7,839 nucleotides of DNA, taken from positions 1 to 7,839 of the forward strand of contig JANQTR010000015.1 of assembly GCA_030731635.1 (NCBI GenBank), in the 5' to 3' direction. Both the position numbers and the translations under genes were made by a program. The DNA comes from Erythrobacter sp. Lineage in GTDB: Bacteria; Pseudomonadota; Alphaproteobacteria; Sphingomonadales; Sphingomonadaceae. Below are positions 1 to 5,821 of this stretch, piece by piece. The notes beneath the pieces were generated by a model. It had not been told where the DNA came from, did no database searches, and saw only the letters and a program-made list of their open reading frames with translations. The stretch's first letter is position 1, and every line of letters begins with the position of its first letter.

Positions 1-1
1 G

Positions 2-457
2 GCCCCGGTGGAGACGGCGGCGCGGTCGCTTGGCCTTGCCTCCATCGCCGAAGCCAGCCCGCAGGCGAAACTTGCCGCGTTGCAAGCCCTGAAGGCCGCT
101 GGCCGCCGCCCGCTGATGGTGGGCGATGGCCTCAATGATGGCCCCGCGCTCGCCGCTGCCCATGCCTCGATCGCGCCCGGCACCGCGTCCGACGCCAGCC
201 AGCAGGCCGCCGACGCGGTGTTCATTGGCGAAAAGCTGATGCCGGTCGCGCTGGCGGTGCGGGTTGCGAAGGCGACGATGCGGGTCGTGCGCCAGAATTT
301 CGGCTTTTCGATTGCCTATAATGTGCTGGCCGTGCCGCTGGCCCTGTTCGGCCTCGTCACCCCGCTGATCGCCGCGATTGCCATGTCGGTCAGCTCGCTG
401 GTGGTGGTCGCCAATTCGCTGCGGCTGGCGCGCAGTGCCGGGGACACGGCAGCATGA
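2..457 (+). CDS. ccoI: CcoI/FixI copper-translocating P-type ATPase, C-terminal part
   Basis: This is the last 151 residues of a P1B-type heavy-metal ATPase; the 5' end lies outside the window. The ATP-binding hinge motif GDGLNDGPAL is clear. The final membrane pair follows as two hydrophobic stretches starting at NFGFSIAYNVLAVPLALFG and containing the family-typical M-x-x-SS-x-x-V-x-x-NSLRL. The protein would pump copper across the inner membrane to supply the Cu-B site of cbb3 cytochrome oxidase. I chose CcoI/FixI rather than CopA because the next gene, sharing an ATGA overlap at 454-457, is ccoS, the standard partner in ccoGHIS clusters. The phosphorylation (DKTG) and metal-entry (CPx) motifs are upstream and cannot be checked. 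Family assignment is secure; the subtype rests on context. Confidence 0.9.
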   Translation, partial: APVETAARSLGLASIAEASPQAKLAALQALKAAGRRPLMVGDGLNDGPALAAAHASIAPGTASDASQQAADAVFIGEKLMPVALAVRVAKATMRVVRQNFGFSIAYNVLAVPLALFGLVTPLIAAIAMSVSSLVVVANSLRLARSAGDTAA

Positions 458-615
458 CCGGGCTCGCCTTCCTCATTCCCATCGCGCTCGGGATGGGATT
501 GCTCGGCCTTGTCGCCTTCCTGTGGTCGATGCGCGATGGGCAGTATGACGACATGGACGGCGCGGCCAATCGCATCCTGATCGAAGATGACGACCCGCTG
601 GAGGAGGATGCATGA
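454..615 (+). CDS. ccoS: CcoS, cbb3-type cytochrome oxidase assembly protein
   Basis: A 53-residue protein. An N-terminal membrane helix (about residues 3-24) is followed by the CcoS signature FLWSMRDGQYDDMDGAANRI and an acidic tail (EDDDPLEED). The family pattern is a helix, then F-x-W-x-x-x-x-G-Q-(Y/F)-D-D, and length and motif both match. CcoS is a small inner-membrane protein needed to mature cbb3-type cytochrome oxidase, probably for cofactor insertion alongside the copper pump CcoI. The start codon overlaps the ccoI stop (ATGA at 454-457) and its own stop overlaps the next start (ATGA at 612-615), so the three genes are probably translationally coupled in one transcript. The gene is short enough to be missed by length-filtered gene finders. 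Confidence 0.93.
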   Translation: MTGLAFLIPIALGMGLLGLVAFLWSMRDGQYDDMDGAANRILIEDDDPLEEDA

Positions 616-857
616 GCGCTGCCGCCCTGCCTTATGCCCTGACATTCGCCCTTGCCGCACTGGTGCCGGTGCTGGTCGGGCCGCTCCCGGCGCAGCAGCA
701 GTCGATCACCGCGCAATTGTGCAATGGCGGCACCATCACCATCCCGCTGGGCGATGGCGACGCCCCTGCCGATGATGGCCCATGCCACCCCCAAGCCTGC
801 CACGCGGGCAATTGCCGGGAAAAAGATCGGCTAGAACGCGCAAAGCGCCCGATTTGA
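612..857 (+). CDS. Small exported Cys/His-rich protein beside ccoS
   Basis: An 81-residue protein of unknown function. Its start overlaps the ccoS stop (ATGA at 612-615), which strongly suggests it is a real, co-translated member of the ccoI-ccoS operon. Residues 1-27 form a hydrophobic stretch ending PLPAQQQ, consistent with a signal peptide cleaved near residue 27 or with an N-terminal anchor. The mature part has one Cys at 37 (LCNGG) and a tight cluster CHPQACHAGNC at 58-67 (Cys 58, 62, 67; His 59, 63), then a basic tail. CHPQACH is a C-x3-CH arrangement, one residue longer than the usual c-type haem motif. Periplasmic metal binding (copper, given CcoI) or an interaction with haem protein maturation is possible but inferred only. 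The stop codon lies inside the FNR-like site upstream of hemN. Confidence 0.72.
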   Translation: MSAAALPYALTFALAALVPVLVGPLPAQQQSITAQLCNGGTITIPLGDGDAPADDGPCHPQACHAGNCREKDRLERAKRPI

Positions 858-867
858 TCTCGCGCAA
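854..867 (+). promoter_or_regulatory. FNR/FixK-type binding site upstream of hemN
   Basis: TTGATCTCGCGCAA matches the FNR/FixK consensus TTGAT-N4-ATCAA with a perfect left half and 3 of 5 bases in the right half. It is centred at 860.5. A -10-like TTTAAG at about 890-895 would put a start site near 902, which places the box at about -41.5, the normal class II activator position. Activation of hemN and cco genes by FNR/FixK regulators at low oxygen is well established in alphaproteobacteria. The site overlaps the stop codon of the preceding gene. The degenerate right half keeps confidence moderate. Confidence 0.5.
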
Positions 868-902
868 AGACGGGTGATGGCCGGCGCGCTTTAAGCGCAT
901 TC

Positions 903-2213
903 ATGTGGACCTATCACCCAGAATTGCTCGCCACGCCGGTGCCGCGTTACACCAGCTACCCCACCGCCGCCGATTTCGGCCCGCTGGAAGAAGGGACCAT
1001 CGAACGCGCCATTGCCGGGGCGACGGGCGATGTCTCGCTCTACCTCCACATCCCGTTTTGCGAACAGATCTGCTATTATTGCGGATGCAACACCGGGGCG
1101 GCGGGCAAGCGCGCGCGGGTGGAAACCTATCTCGCCGCGCTGCATCAGGAAATCGCCACGGTCGCCAGCCTGCTGCCCGCCACCGCACGGGTGCGGCGCA
1201 TCGCCTTTGGCGGGGGCAGCCCCAATGCGGTTCGCACGACCGATTTTCTGGCGCTGGTCGATGCCCTGCACGCCCATTTCCCGCTGTTTGCGCCCGAATG
1301 GTCGATCGAACTCGACCCGCGCAGCCTGACCGCCGAATGGGGCCGGATGATCGGCACGGTTGGCATCACCCGCGCCAGTATGGGAGTGCAGACCTTTGCA
1401 ACCCATTGCCAGACCGCCATCGGGCGCGAACAGCCCGCCGCGATGATTGCCCGCAGCGTCGACTCGTTGCGCAAGGCCGGTGTCACCTCGCTCAATTTCG
1501 ATCTGATGTACGGCCTGCCGCATCAAAGCGCGGCTGATCTGGCTGACAGTCTGGAACGCACATCGATGCTGGGCGCCGACCGGGTAGCGGTGTTTGGCTA
1601 TGCCCACGTCCCGCACCTTGTCCCGCGCCAGACGATGATCCCAGAAAGCGCCCTGCCCGGCGCCGAGGCACGCTTTGCAATGGCCGCGCAGGCCCATGCT
1701 TTCCTGACCGCGCAGGGGTATGACGCGATCGGGTTCGATCACTTTGCCCTGCCGCATGATCCGATGGCCCGCGCCGTGCGAGACGGCACGTTGCAGCGCA
1801 ATTTCCAGGGCTTTACCGATGATCAATCCGGCGTGCTGATCGGCATGGGTTCCACCGCGATCAGCGGCTTTCCCGGTCTTCTCGCCCAGAACGACAAGCA
1901 TAATGGCCGCTATCGCAAGCTGTCGGGCGAAGGGCGGCTGTCTGCCAGCCACGGCATTGCCCGCTCCGCCCAGGATCGCCTGCGCGGCAGCATTATCGAG
2001 GCGCTGCTGTGCCGCAGTGAGGCCAAGCTTTCGCCCTGCCTGCTGGCAGAGGTGCGCGACCGGATTACCCCCTTCACCCAGGCGGGCCTTGCCAGCCTGA
2101 CCGGCAATAGATTGCGCATTGCGCCGGGCGGCCTGCCCTATGCGCGGGTGATCGCTGCCATGTTCGACAGCTATCGCGCCGTGACCCAGCGCAAATTCAG
2201 TTCAGCCATCTGA
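903..2213 (+). CDS. hemN: Oxygen-independent coproporphyrinogen III dehydrogenase HemN
   Basis: A 436-residue radical-SAM enzyme that oxidatively decarboxylates coproporphyrinogen III to protoporphyrinogen IX without oxygen, in the cytoplasm. The N-terminal PRYTSYPTA (14-22) is typical of true HemN. The cluster motif HIPFCEQICYYCGC (49-62) supplies Cys 53, 57 and 60 for the 4Fe-4S cluster plus the extra Cys 62 found in HemN. GGGSPN (103-108) takes the place of the usual GGGTPT SAM-binding loop. IELDPR (135-140), YGLPHQ (203-208) and the HemN-specific RNFQGFT (299-305) follow, so this is HemN and not HemW. Length is close to E. coli HemN (457 residues). The ATG at 903 has no Shine-Dalgarno sequence; it is chosen because the conserved N-terminus begins a few residues later. 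Its position after cco assembly genes and an FNR-like box fits low-oxygen haem supply. Confidence 0.95.
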   Translation: MWTYHPELLATPVPRYTSYPTAADFGPLEEGTIERAIAGATGDVSLYLHIPFCEQICYYCGCNTGAAGKRARVETYLAALHQEIATVASLLPATARVRRIAFGGGSPNAVRTTDFLALVDALHAHFPLFAPEWSIELDPRSLTAEWGRMIGTVGITRASMGVQTFATHCQTAIGREQPAAMIARSVDSLRKAGVTSLNFDLMYGLPHQSAADLADSLERTSMLGADRVAVFGYAHVPHLVPRQTMIPESALPGAEARFAMAAQAHAFLTAQGYDAIGFDHFALPHDPMARAVRDGTLQRNFQGFTDDQSGVLIGMGSTAISGFPGLLAQNDKHNGRYRKLSGEGRLSASHGIARSAQDRLRGSIIEALLCRSEAKLSPCLLAEVRDRITPFTQAGLASLTGNRLRIAPGGLPYARVIAAMFDSYRAVTQRKFSSAI

Positions 2214-2333
2214 TCGCGCCTTCCCCCCGATCATCCTTGCAAGGAGTGCTCTTTGCGGGGATAGTTGCCGCCATAAAAAAACGTGGAGTCTTTCAATCGG
2301 GCGCACTGATCAATCTTTGGGGGGAAATTCAGC
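2214..2333. other. hemN-gdhA intergenic leader
   Basis: These 120 bases separate hemN from gdhA and hold no gene. They contain a perfect 12-bp palindrome (2234-2245) and a run of seven A residues (about 2274-2280). A purine-rich GGGGGGA ribosome-binding region (2319-2325) lies 8-9 bases before the gdhA ATG. No convincing intrinsic terminator for hemN is visible, so hemN transcription may read through or end by Rho. A promoter for gdhA is expected here, but I could not fix clear -35/-10 boxes. Confidence 0.45.
2234..2245. promoter_or_regulatory. 12-bp perfect palindrome, possible operator for gdhA
   Basis: TCCTTGCAAGGA reads the same on both strands and lies about 90 bases upstream of the gdhA start. 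Perfect two-fold symmetry of this length in a short leader suggests a binding site for a dimeric regulator. I do not recognise the motif, and the symmetry does not extend beyond 12 bp. It could also overlap a -35 element (TTGCAA). Confidence 0.3.
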
Positions 2334-3689
2334 ATGGCCGTTACCGATCACGTCAACCTTAACCAGTTCATGGAAGGGGTGAAGAAACGCAATGCCTATC
2401 AGCCGGAATTCGTCCAGGCGGTCCAGGAAGTGGCCGAGGACATTTTTGAATTCATGGAGGACAAGGAAGAATACCATTCAGCCCAGATCCTGCGCCGCAT
2501 TGCCGAACCTGACCGGGTGGTAAGCTTCCGCGTGTGCTGGGAAGACGACGCCGGCAATATCCGCGTGCAGCGCGGCTGGCGGGTGCAGAACAACAACGCC
2601 ATCGGCCCTTACAAGGGCGGGATCCGGTTTCACCCTTCGGTGACCGAAAGCGTGCTCAAATTCCTCGCCTTTGAACAGACCTTCAAGAACGCATTGACCG
2701 GCCTGCCAATGGGCGGCGGCAAAGGGGGTTCCAACTTCAATCCCAAGGGCAAAAGCGTGCGCGAGATCATGCGTTTTTGCCAAAGCTTCATGACCGAGCT
2801 GTACCGCCATATCGGCGCGGATATTGACGTACCAGCTGGCGATATCGGCGTCGGCGGGCGCGAGATCGGCTATATGTTCGGCCAGTACAAACGCATCACC
2901 AATCAGTTCACCGGCGTGCTGACCGGCAAGGGCCTGGAATGGGGCGGCAGCCTGATCCGCACCGAGGCGACGGGATACGGCGCGGTCTATTTCCTCGAAA
3001 ACATGTTCGCTACCAAGGACGAGAACCTTGAAGGCAAAACCGCCGTCATTTCAGGCAGCGGCAACGTTGCGACCCATGCCGCGGAAAAGATCGTACAACT
3101 GGGCGGTAAGGTTTTGACCCTGTCCGATTCCGGCGGGTTCATCCACGATCCCGACGGCATCGATCAGGAAAAGATCGACTGGGTGAAAACCCACAAGACC
3201 CACCGCCGCGGCCGGATTGAGGAATATGTCGAAGAGTACCCGAACGCGACGTTCCACGCAGGCAAGACCCCGTGGGGTGTGGCCTGCGACATGGCCCTGC
3301 CCTGCGCGACCCAGAACGAATTGCTGGGCGATGATGCCAAGACGCTGATCAAGAATGGCTGCCGCGCGGTATCGGAAGGCGCGAACATGCCGACCGATCT
3401 CGACGGGGTGCACGCATTCAAGGACGCCCGCATCCTCTACGCACCGGGCAAGGCGTCCAACGCAGGCGGCGTGGCAGTGTCGGGTCTGGAAATGAGCCAG
3501 AACTCAGAACGCCGGTCGTGGAAGGAAGATGAACTCCAGCAGATGCTCAAGGACATTATGGCCGGCATCCACAAACGCTGTGAGGAATATGGCACGCAGG
3601 AAGGCGGCTATATCGACTATGTGAAGGGCGCGAATATCGCGGGCTTCAAGAAGGTGGCCGATGCGATGCTGGCGTTTGGGGTGGTTTAA
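2334..3689 (+). CDS. gdhA: NADP-type glutamate dehydrogenase GdhA
   Basis: A 451-residue enzyme of the roughly 450-residue hexameric family. It interconverts 2-oxoglutarate plus ammonium and L-glutamate in the cytoplasm, normally in the assimilatory direction with NADPH. The glutamate-binding segment GPYKGGIRFHP (91-101) is followed by LPMGGGKGGSNFNPKGKS (124-141) with the active-site Lys 130. PAGDIGVGGREIG (167-179) carries the catalytic Asp 170. The Rossmann motif GSGNVA (241-246) and SDSGG (264-268) form the nucleotide site, and the C-terminal SNAGGVAVSGLEMSQN (375-390) is the conserved late signature. The ATG at 2334 is preceded by GGGGGGA at 2319-2325. The gene is intact, has ordinary high-GC codon use, and ends just before a strong terminator, so it is probably monocistronic. 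Cofactor preference is inferred from the subfamily. Confidence 0.96.
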   Translation: MAVTDHVNLNQFMEGVKKRNAYQPEFVQAVQEVAEDIFEFMEDKEEYHSAQILRRIAEPDRVVSFRVCWEDDAGNIRVQRGWRVQNNNAIGPYKGGIRFHPSVTESVLKFLAFEQTFKNALTGLPMGGGKGGSNFNPKGKSVREIMRFCQSFMTELYRHIGADIDVPAGDIGVGGREIGYMFGQYKRITNQFTGVLTGKGLEWGGSLIRTEATGYGAVYFLENMFATKDENLEGKTAVISGSGNVATHAAEKIVQLGGKVLTLSDSGGFIHDPDGIDQEKIDWVKTHKTHRRGRIEEYVEEYPNATFHAGKTPWGVACDMALPCATQNELLGDDAKTLIKNGCRAVSEGANMPTDLDGVHAFKDARILYAPGKASNAGGVAVSGLEMSQNSERRSWKEDELQQMLKDIMAGIHKRCEEYGTQEGGYIDYVKGANIAGFKKVADAMLAFGVV

Positions 3690-3707
3690 GCCTCAGAGCG
3701 CACAAAC

Positions 3708-3742
3708 AAGGCCTCCGCGCTCCAAAAGGCGCGGGGGCCTTT
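3708..3742 (+). terminator. Intrinsic terminator after gdhA
   Basis: A 13-bp stem pairs AAGGCCTCCGCGC (3708-3720) with GCGCGGGGGCCTT (3729-3741), with one G-T wobble and an 8-base loop (TCCAAAAG). A short T run follows (TTT to 3742). It begins 18 bases after the gdhA stop. The stem is very GC-rich. The T tract is brief, but the nearly palindromic A/T flanks suggest that it may work from either side. Confidence 0.8.
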
Positions 3743-3868
3743 GCGCATTCGGCGAAGAGCAGCTTTGGGGGTATTTGAACAAGAAGCTGCCGGTCAGCTT
3801 GCGCACAGTTGCCAACCTTCCCCTTCATTTATCCGATTGCTACCGTAAGCCGAGATAAGGAGGCAGGA
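3743..3868. other. Leader of the dipeptidase-like gene with a 7-bp inverted repeat
   Basis: This gap holds no supported gene. A perfect inverted repeat GCAGCTT (3759-3765) / AAGCTGC (3784-3790) with an 18-base spacer sits in the middle. The promoter of the next gene should be here; TTGCGC (3799-3804) and TTGCCA (3809-3814) are weak -35 candidates without a good -10 partner. The reading frame of the next gene is open upstream to about 3809, but the real start is at 3869. Confidence 0.35.
3856..3863 (+). promoter_or_regulatory. Strong Shine-Dalgarno that fixes the start at 3869
   Basis: TAAGGAGG is a perfect match to the 16S rRNA 3' end and lies 5 bases before the ATG at 3869. It decides between this ATG and an in-frame upstream start near 3809, because only the 3869 start gives a Tat signal peptide directly at the N-terminus. 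Confidence 0.85.
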
Positions 3869-4984
3869 ATGTTGTCACGAAGGTCAATTCTGCGTGGGTC
3901 TGCAGTGGCGATAGGCATGTCTGCTATGCCGACAGGCGCAAATGCGTTCCTTCAGGACGATTTCGCCGACGCCATCATAATCGACGGCTTGGACGATGTT
4001 TTCAATCCTTATGCACCGGAAGGGCAGACACGATTAACCGATCGCGCGTGGCAAGAAGCGGTCGCCACCGGGATCACGGCGCTACGCATCACCATGAGGC
4101 CTGTCGGTAACGGTGATGGCGCATGGGCCAGTTTCGAAAAAAGCGCCGAGTTCCAGACGGGCAGGATAATGGCGAACCCCGATCGATTCATGAAAGTCGA
4201 TAAGGCGGATGATATTCTTGCAGCCAAACGAGAAGGCAAGATCGCCCTCATCTGGGGCACACAGGACACGATCATGATCGGCGCCGATCTGGACCGGGTG
4301 CAAAGAATGCGCGAAATGGGCGTGCGGCAGGTGCAGCTTACATATAACCTGCGCAATCTCGCCGGGGATGGCGCACTTGAAGAAGCTGACGGCGGCATAT
4401 CACGGCTTGGCTATGATATAATTGATGCTGTTGAAGCCAACCGGATGCTGATCGATTTTTCACACGGCGGCCAGAAGACCATGCGTCAGGGCGCCTTGCA
4501 TGCGAAGCTTCCCACGATCAGTCACACAGGTGCGATGGCGATCCATCCCCATCCGCGCCACGTAGACGATGAGACGATACGGGCGGTCGCCGACAAAGGT
4601 GGAACTGTCGGGGTCTTTATGGTTGGGTATCTAGGCCCTGATCCAGTGCCTAGCGGAGAACTGCTGCTTCGCCATATCGAGCATATCGCCAATGTGGGGG
4701 GTGAGGATTGCGTCACTCTGGGAACAGACAATGACCTGCTTCCGCTCAACATGAACGAAGAGCAGCGTGAGGCCCTTCGTCAATATATACGCGAGCGGAT
4801 CGCCAGCGGGGTCGCTGCACCAGGCGAAACCGAGGACTTCATGCCTATCGTTCCCGATTACAATCATCTCGATGTTTACAGACAAATAGCCCGTGATTTG
4901 ATGGCAAGAGGATGGAACCGCGCGCAGGCAGAGAAATTGCTCGGGGCGAATCTTTTGCGTGTCTATCGTGAGGGATTCGGCTGA
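3869..4984 (+). CDS. Tat-exported M19 (membrane dipeptidase-like) protein with divergent metal site
   Basis: A 371-residue protein of the M19 renal-dipeptidase fold. The N-terminus SRRSILRG (3-10) is a twin-arginine signal followed by a hydrophobic stretch and a likely cleavage after ANA (24-26), so the folded enzyme is exported to the periplasm. Family landmarks are LTYNLRNL (157-164), DFSHGG with His 199, ISHTGA with His 219, Arg 230 in HPRHVDDE, and GTDNDL with Asp 287. These correspond to zinc ligands His198/His219 and substrate residues Arg230/Asp288 of human DPEP1. The canonical HxD near the N-terminus reads LDD here (Leu 41, Asp 43), and the bridging Glu segment reads GTQDT (130-134), so two ligands appear to be missing. 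I recall similar divergent sequences in other alphaproteobacteria, so this may be a conserved subfamily with a changed metal site. Substrate is unknown. Codon use is less GC-biased than in the flanking genes. A hairpin with a T run lies 95 bases downstream. Confidence 0.88.
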   Translation: MLSRRSILRGSAVAIGMSAMPTGANAFLQDDFADAIIIDGLDDVFNPYAPEGQTRLTDRAWQEAVATGITALRITMRPVGNGDGAWASFEKSAEFQTGRIMANPDRFMKVDKADDILAAKREGKIALIWGTQDTIMIGADLDRVQRMREMGVRQVQLTYNLRNLAGDGALEEADGGISRLGYDIIDAVEANRMLIDFSHGGQKTMRQGALHAKLPTISHTGAMAIHPHPRHVDDETIRAVADKGGTVGVFMVGYLGPDPVPSGELLLRHIEHIANVGGEDCVTLGTDNDLLPLNMNEEQREALRQYIRERIASGVAAPGETEDFMPIVPDYNHLDVYRQIARDLMARGWNRAQAEKLLGANLLRVYREGFG

Positions 4985-5022
4985 AGACGGCTTCGCGATG
5001 TTCGCGTCGCTGCCACACCAAC

Positions 5023-5109
5023 GTCCGCTTCCCACCCATTTTTTGCCGGTCTGCAAAGCGCCCTAGAATCGGTCATGAGATGTCCATTTCAATTCGCCTG
5101 AAAGCGGAC
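5023..5109. repeat. Inverted repeat GTCCGCTT / AAGCGGAC
   Basis: GTCCGCTT (5023-5030) and its exact reverse complement AAGCGGAC (5102-5109) flank 71 bases between the dipeptidase-like gene and the next membrane protein. The right arm lies inside the hairpin of the likely terminator. Short AAGCGGAC-containing intergenic repeats are, from memory, common in sphingomonads and relatives, so this may be a degenerate copy of such an element. An 8-bp match over this distance can also arise by chance. Confidence 0.3.
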
Positions 5110-5119
5110 ATCAGTTTTT
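5079..5119 (+). terminator. Hairpin plus T5, likely terminator of the dipeptidase-like gene
   Basis: GATGTCC (5079-5085) pairs with GGACATC (5106-5112). Inside, TTTCA (5087-5091) pairs with TGAAA (5099-5103) around a 7-base loop, with an A/GC internal bulge. TTTTT follows at 5115-5119. The layout fits an intrinsic terminator for the upstream gene. It overlaps the first possible ATG (5080) of the next open frame, which argues that this ATG is not the real start. Confidence 0.55.
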
Positions 5120-5184
5120 CAAGCTGGAATGACGGTAGAGGGCAACGATCCGCAACGGCAGCATCGAAAATTCCCAAGCTTGGA

Positions 5185-5820
5185 ATGGCCATATCAGTTT
5201 GGGTTCATTACGTATTAGCGAATAGCGATTACGTTCTCGATAATGAGACTGATCTTTTTTCTGTTCGATCTGCGGAGCGCCAACCAATCGTACTGACAGT
5301 GCTCGGTATGGTCGCAGTGGTATTTTTTACGATCCTCGATCAGGGTTTGTCAGGCGGCAGCGCGCAGGACCCCTCCTATGCGATGGCCTTATTGGCTGCT
5401 GGGGTATTGGGAACCGTTCTGCTCGCTACCAACAGTTTCGGACGCGCTGGGCGGATCATTGGCGTACTGCTCGGGCTTTCCCCTTTCCTATTTGTTGCCG
5501 GCATAGTTTTGGTTGGCATGGGTTCCAGATCACTGGAACTGAATCGTGTTCAACAGAATGCCGAATGTGCTGTCGAGGCCGCTGGGATTCCCGAGCAAGA
5601 TGTAGAATATGTCAGAAGGTCACTCAGGCAAATGAAGCAGTACTCATTTGCTGTAACCAGCATTGAGGATCGCCTCGATATAACGATCCTCCCTGGATGC
5701 CGTTTCGAACGTGGCGCTCCGGCGCGGGCATGGCAGCGGCAGCCGAAACCTGAAAAACCCGAAATACAGATTGAGGATTATCAGCCCCCGGCAAGGAACG
5801 ACACACTGCCGCTGCCCTGA
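5185..5820 (+). CDS. Unrecognised three-helix membrane protein
   Basis: I do not recognise this protein. From the ATG at 5185 it has 211 residues; the frame stays open upstream to an ATG at 5080 (246 residues), but that codon lies in a terminator-like hairpin and the extra 35 residues look non-conserved. Counting from 5080, three hydrophobic segments lie at about residues 70-88, 100-118 and 125-148, with a short loop containing NSFGRAGR between the last two. A soluble C-terminal part of about 95 residues follows, with two Cys (163 and 207), an ECAVEAAGIPEQDVEYVRRS region and a proline-rich tail (QPKPEKPEIQ, YQPPARNDTLPLP). No signal peptide or catalytic motif is visible. Codon use is markedly more A/T-ended than in gdhA or hemN, which hints at lateral acquisition. 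The Shine-Dalgarno is weak (TTGGA). Confidence 0.6.
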   Translation: MAISVWVHYVLANSDYVLDNETDLFSVRSAERQPIVLTVLGMVAVVFFTILDQGLSGGSAQDPSYAMALLAAGVLGTVLLATNSFGRAGRIIGVLLGLSPFLFVAGIVLVGMGSRSLELNRVQQNAECAVEAAGIPEQDVEYVRRSLRQMKQYSFAVTSIEDRLDITILPGCRFERGAPARAWQRQPKPEKPEIQIEDYQPPARNDTLPLP

Positions 5821-5821
5821 G

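Noticed and set aside
891..1952. Long minus-strand open frame (353 residues) opposite hemN
   Set aside because: It is a shadow of hemN caused by high-GC codon bias; the plus-strand frame has full HemN motifs and the minus-strand translation is Arg/Gly/Ala/His-rich with no recognisable domain.
2254..2280. Possible terminator for hemN (GCGG...CCGC followed by A7)
   Set aside because: The stem is only 4 bp and the run on the plus strand is A, not T; on the minus strand the T run precedes the hairpin, so neither orientation gives an intrinsic terminator.
3809..3868. N-terminal extension of the dipeptidase-like protein by 20 residues
   Set aside because: The perfect Shine-Dalgarno at 3856-3863 and the Tat motif at residues 4-5 from the 3869 ATG show that the true start is 3869.
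4845..5056. Minus-strand open frames over the end of the dipeptidase-like gene (starting MGGKRTL and MQTGKKW)
   Set aside because: They overlap the conserved C-terminus of the M19-like gene and reach into a repeat-like intergenic region; such MGGKRTL-like hypotheticals are probably spurious.
5174..5183. 10-bp palindrome CCAAGCTTGG before the 5185 ATG
   Set aside because: A short palindrome containing a common six-base site can arise by chance, and nothing around it suggests an operator.
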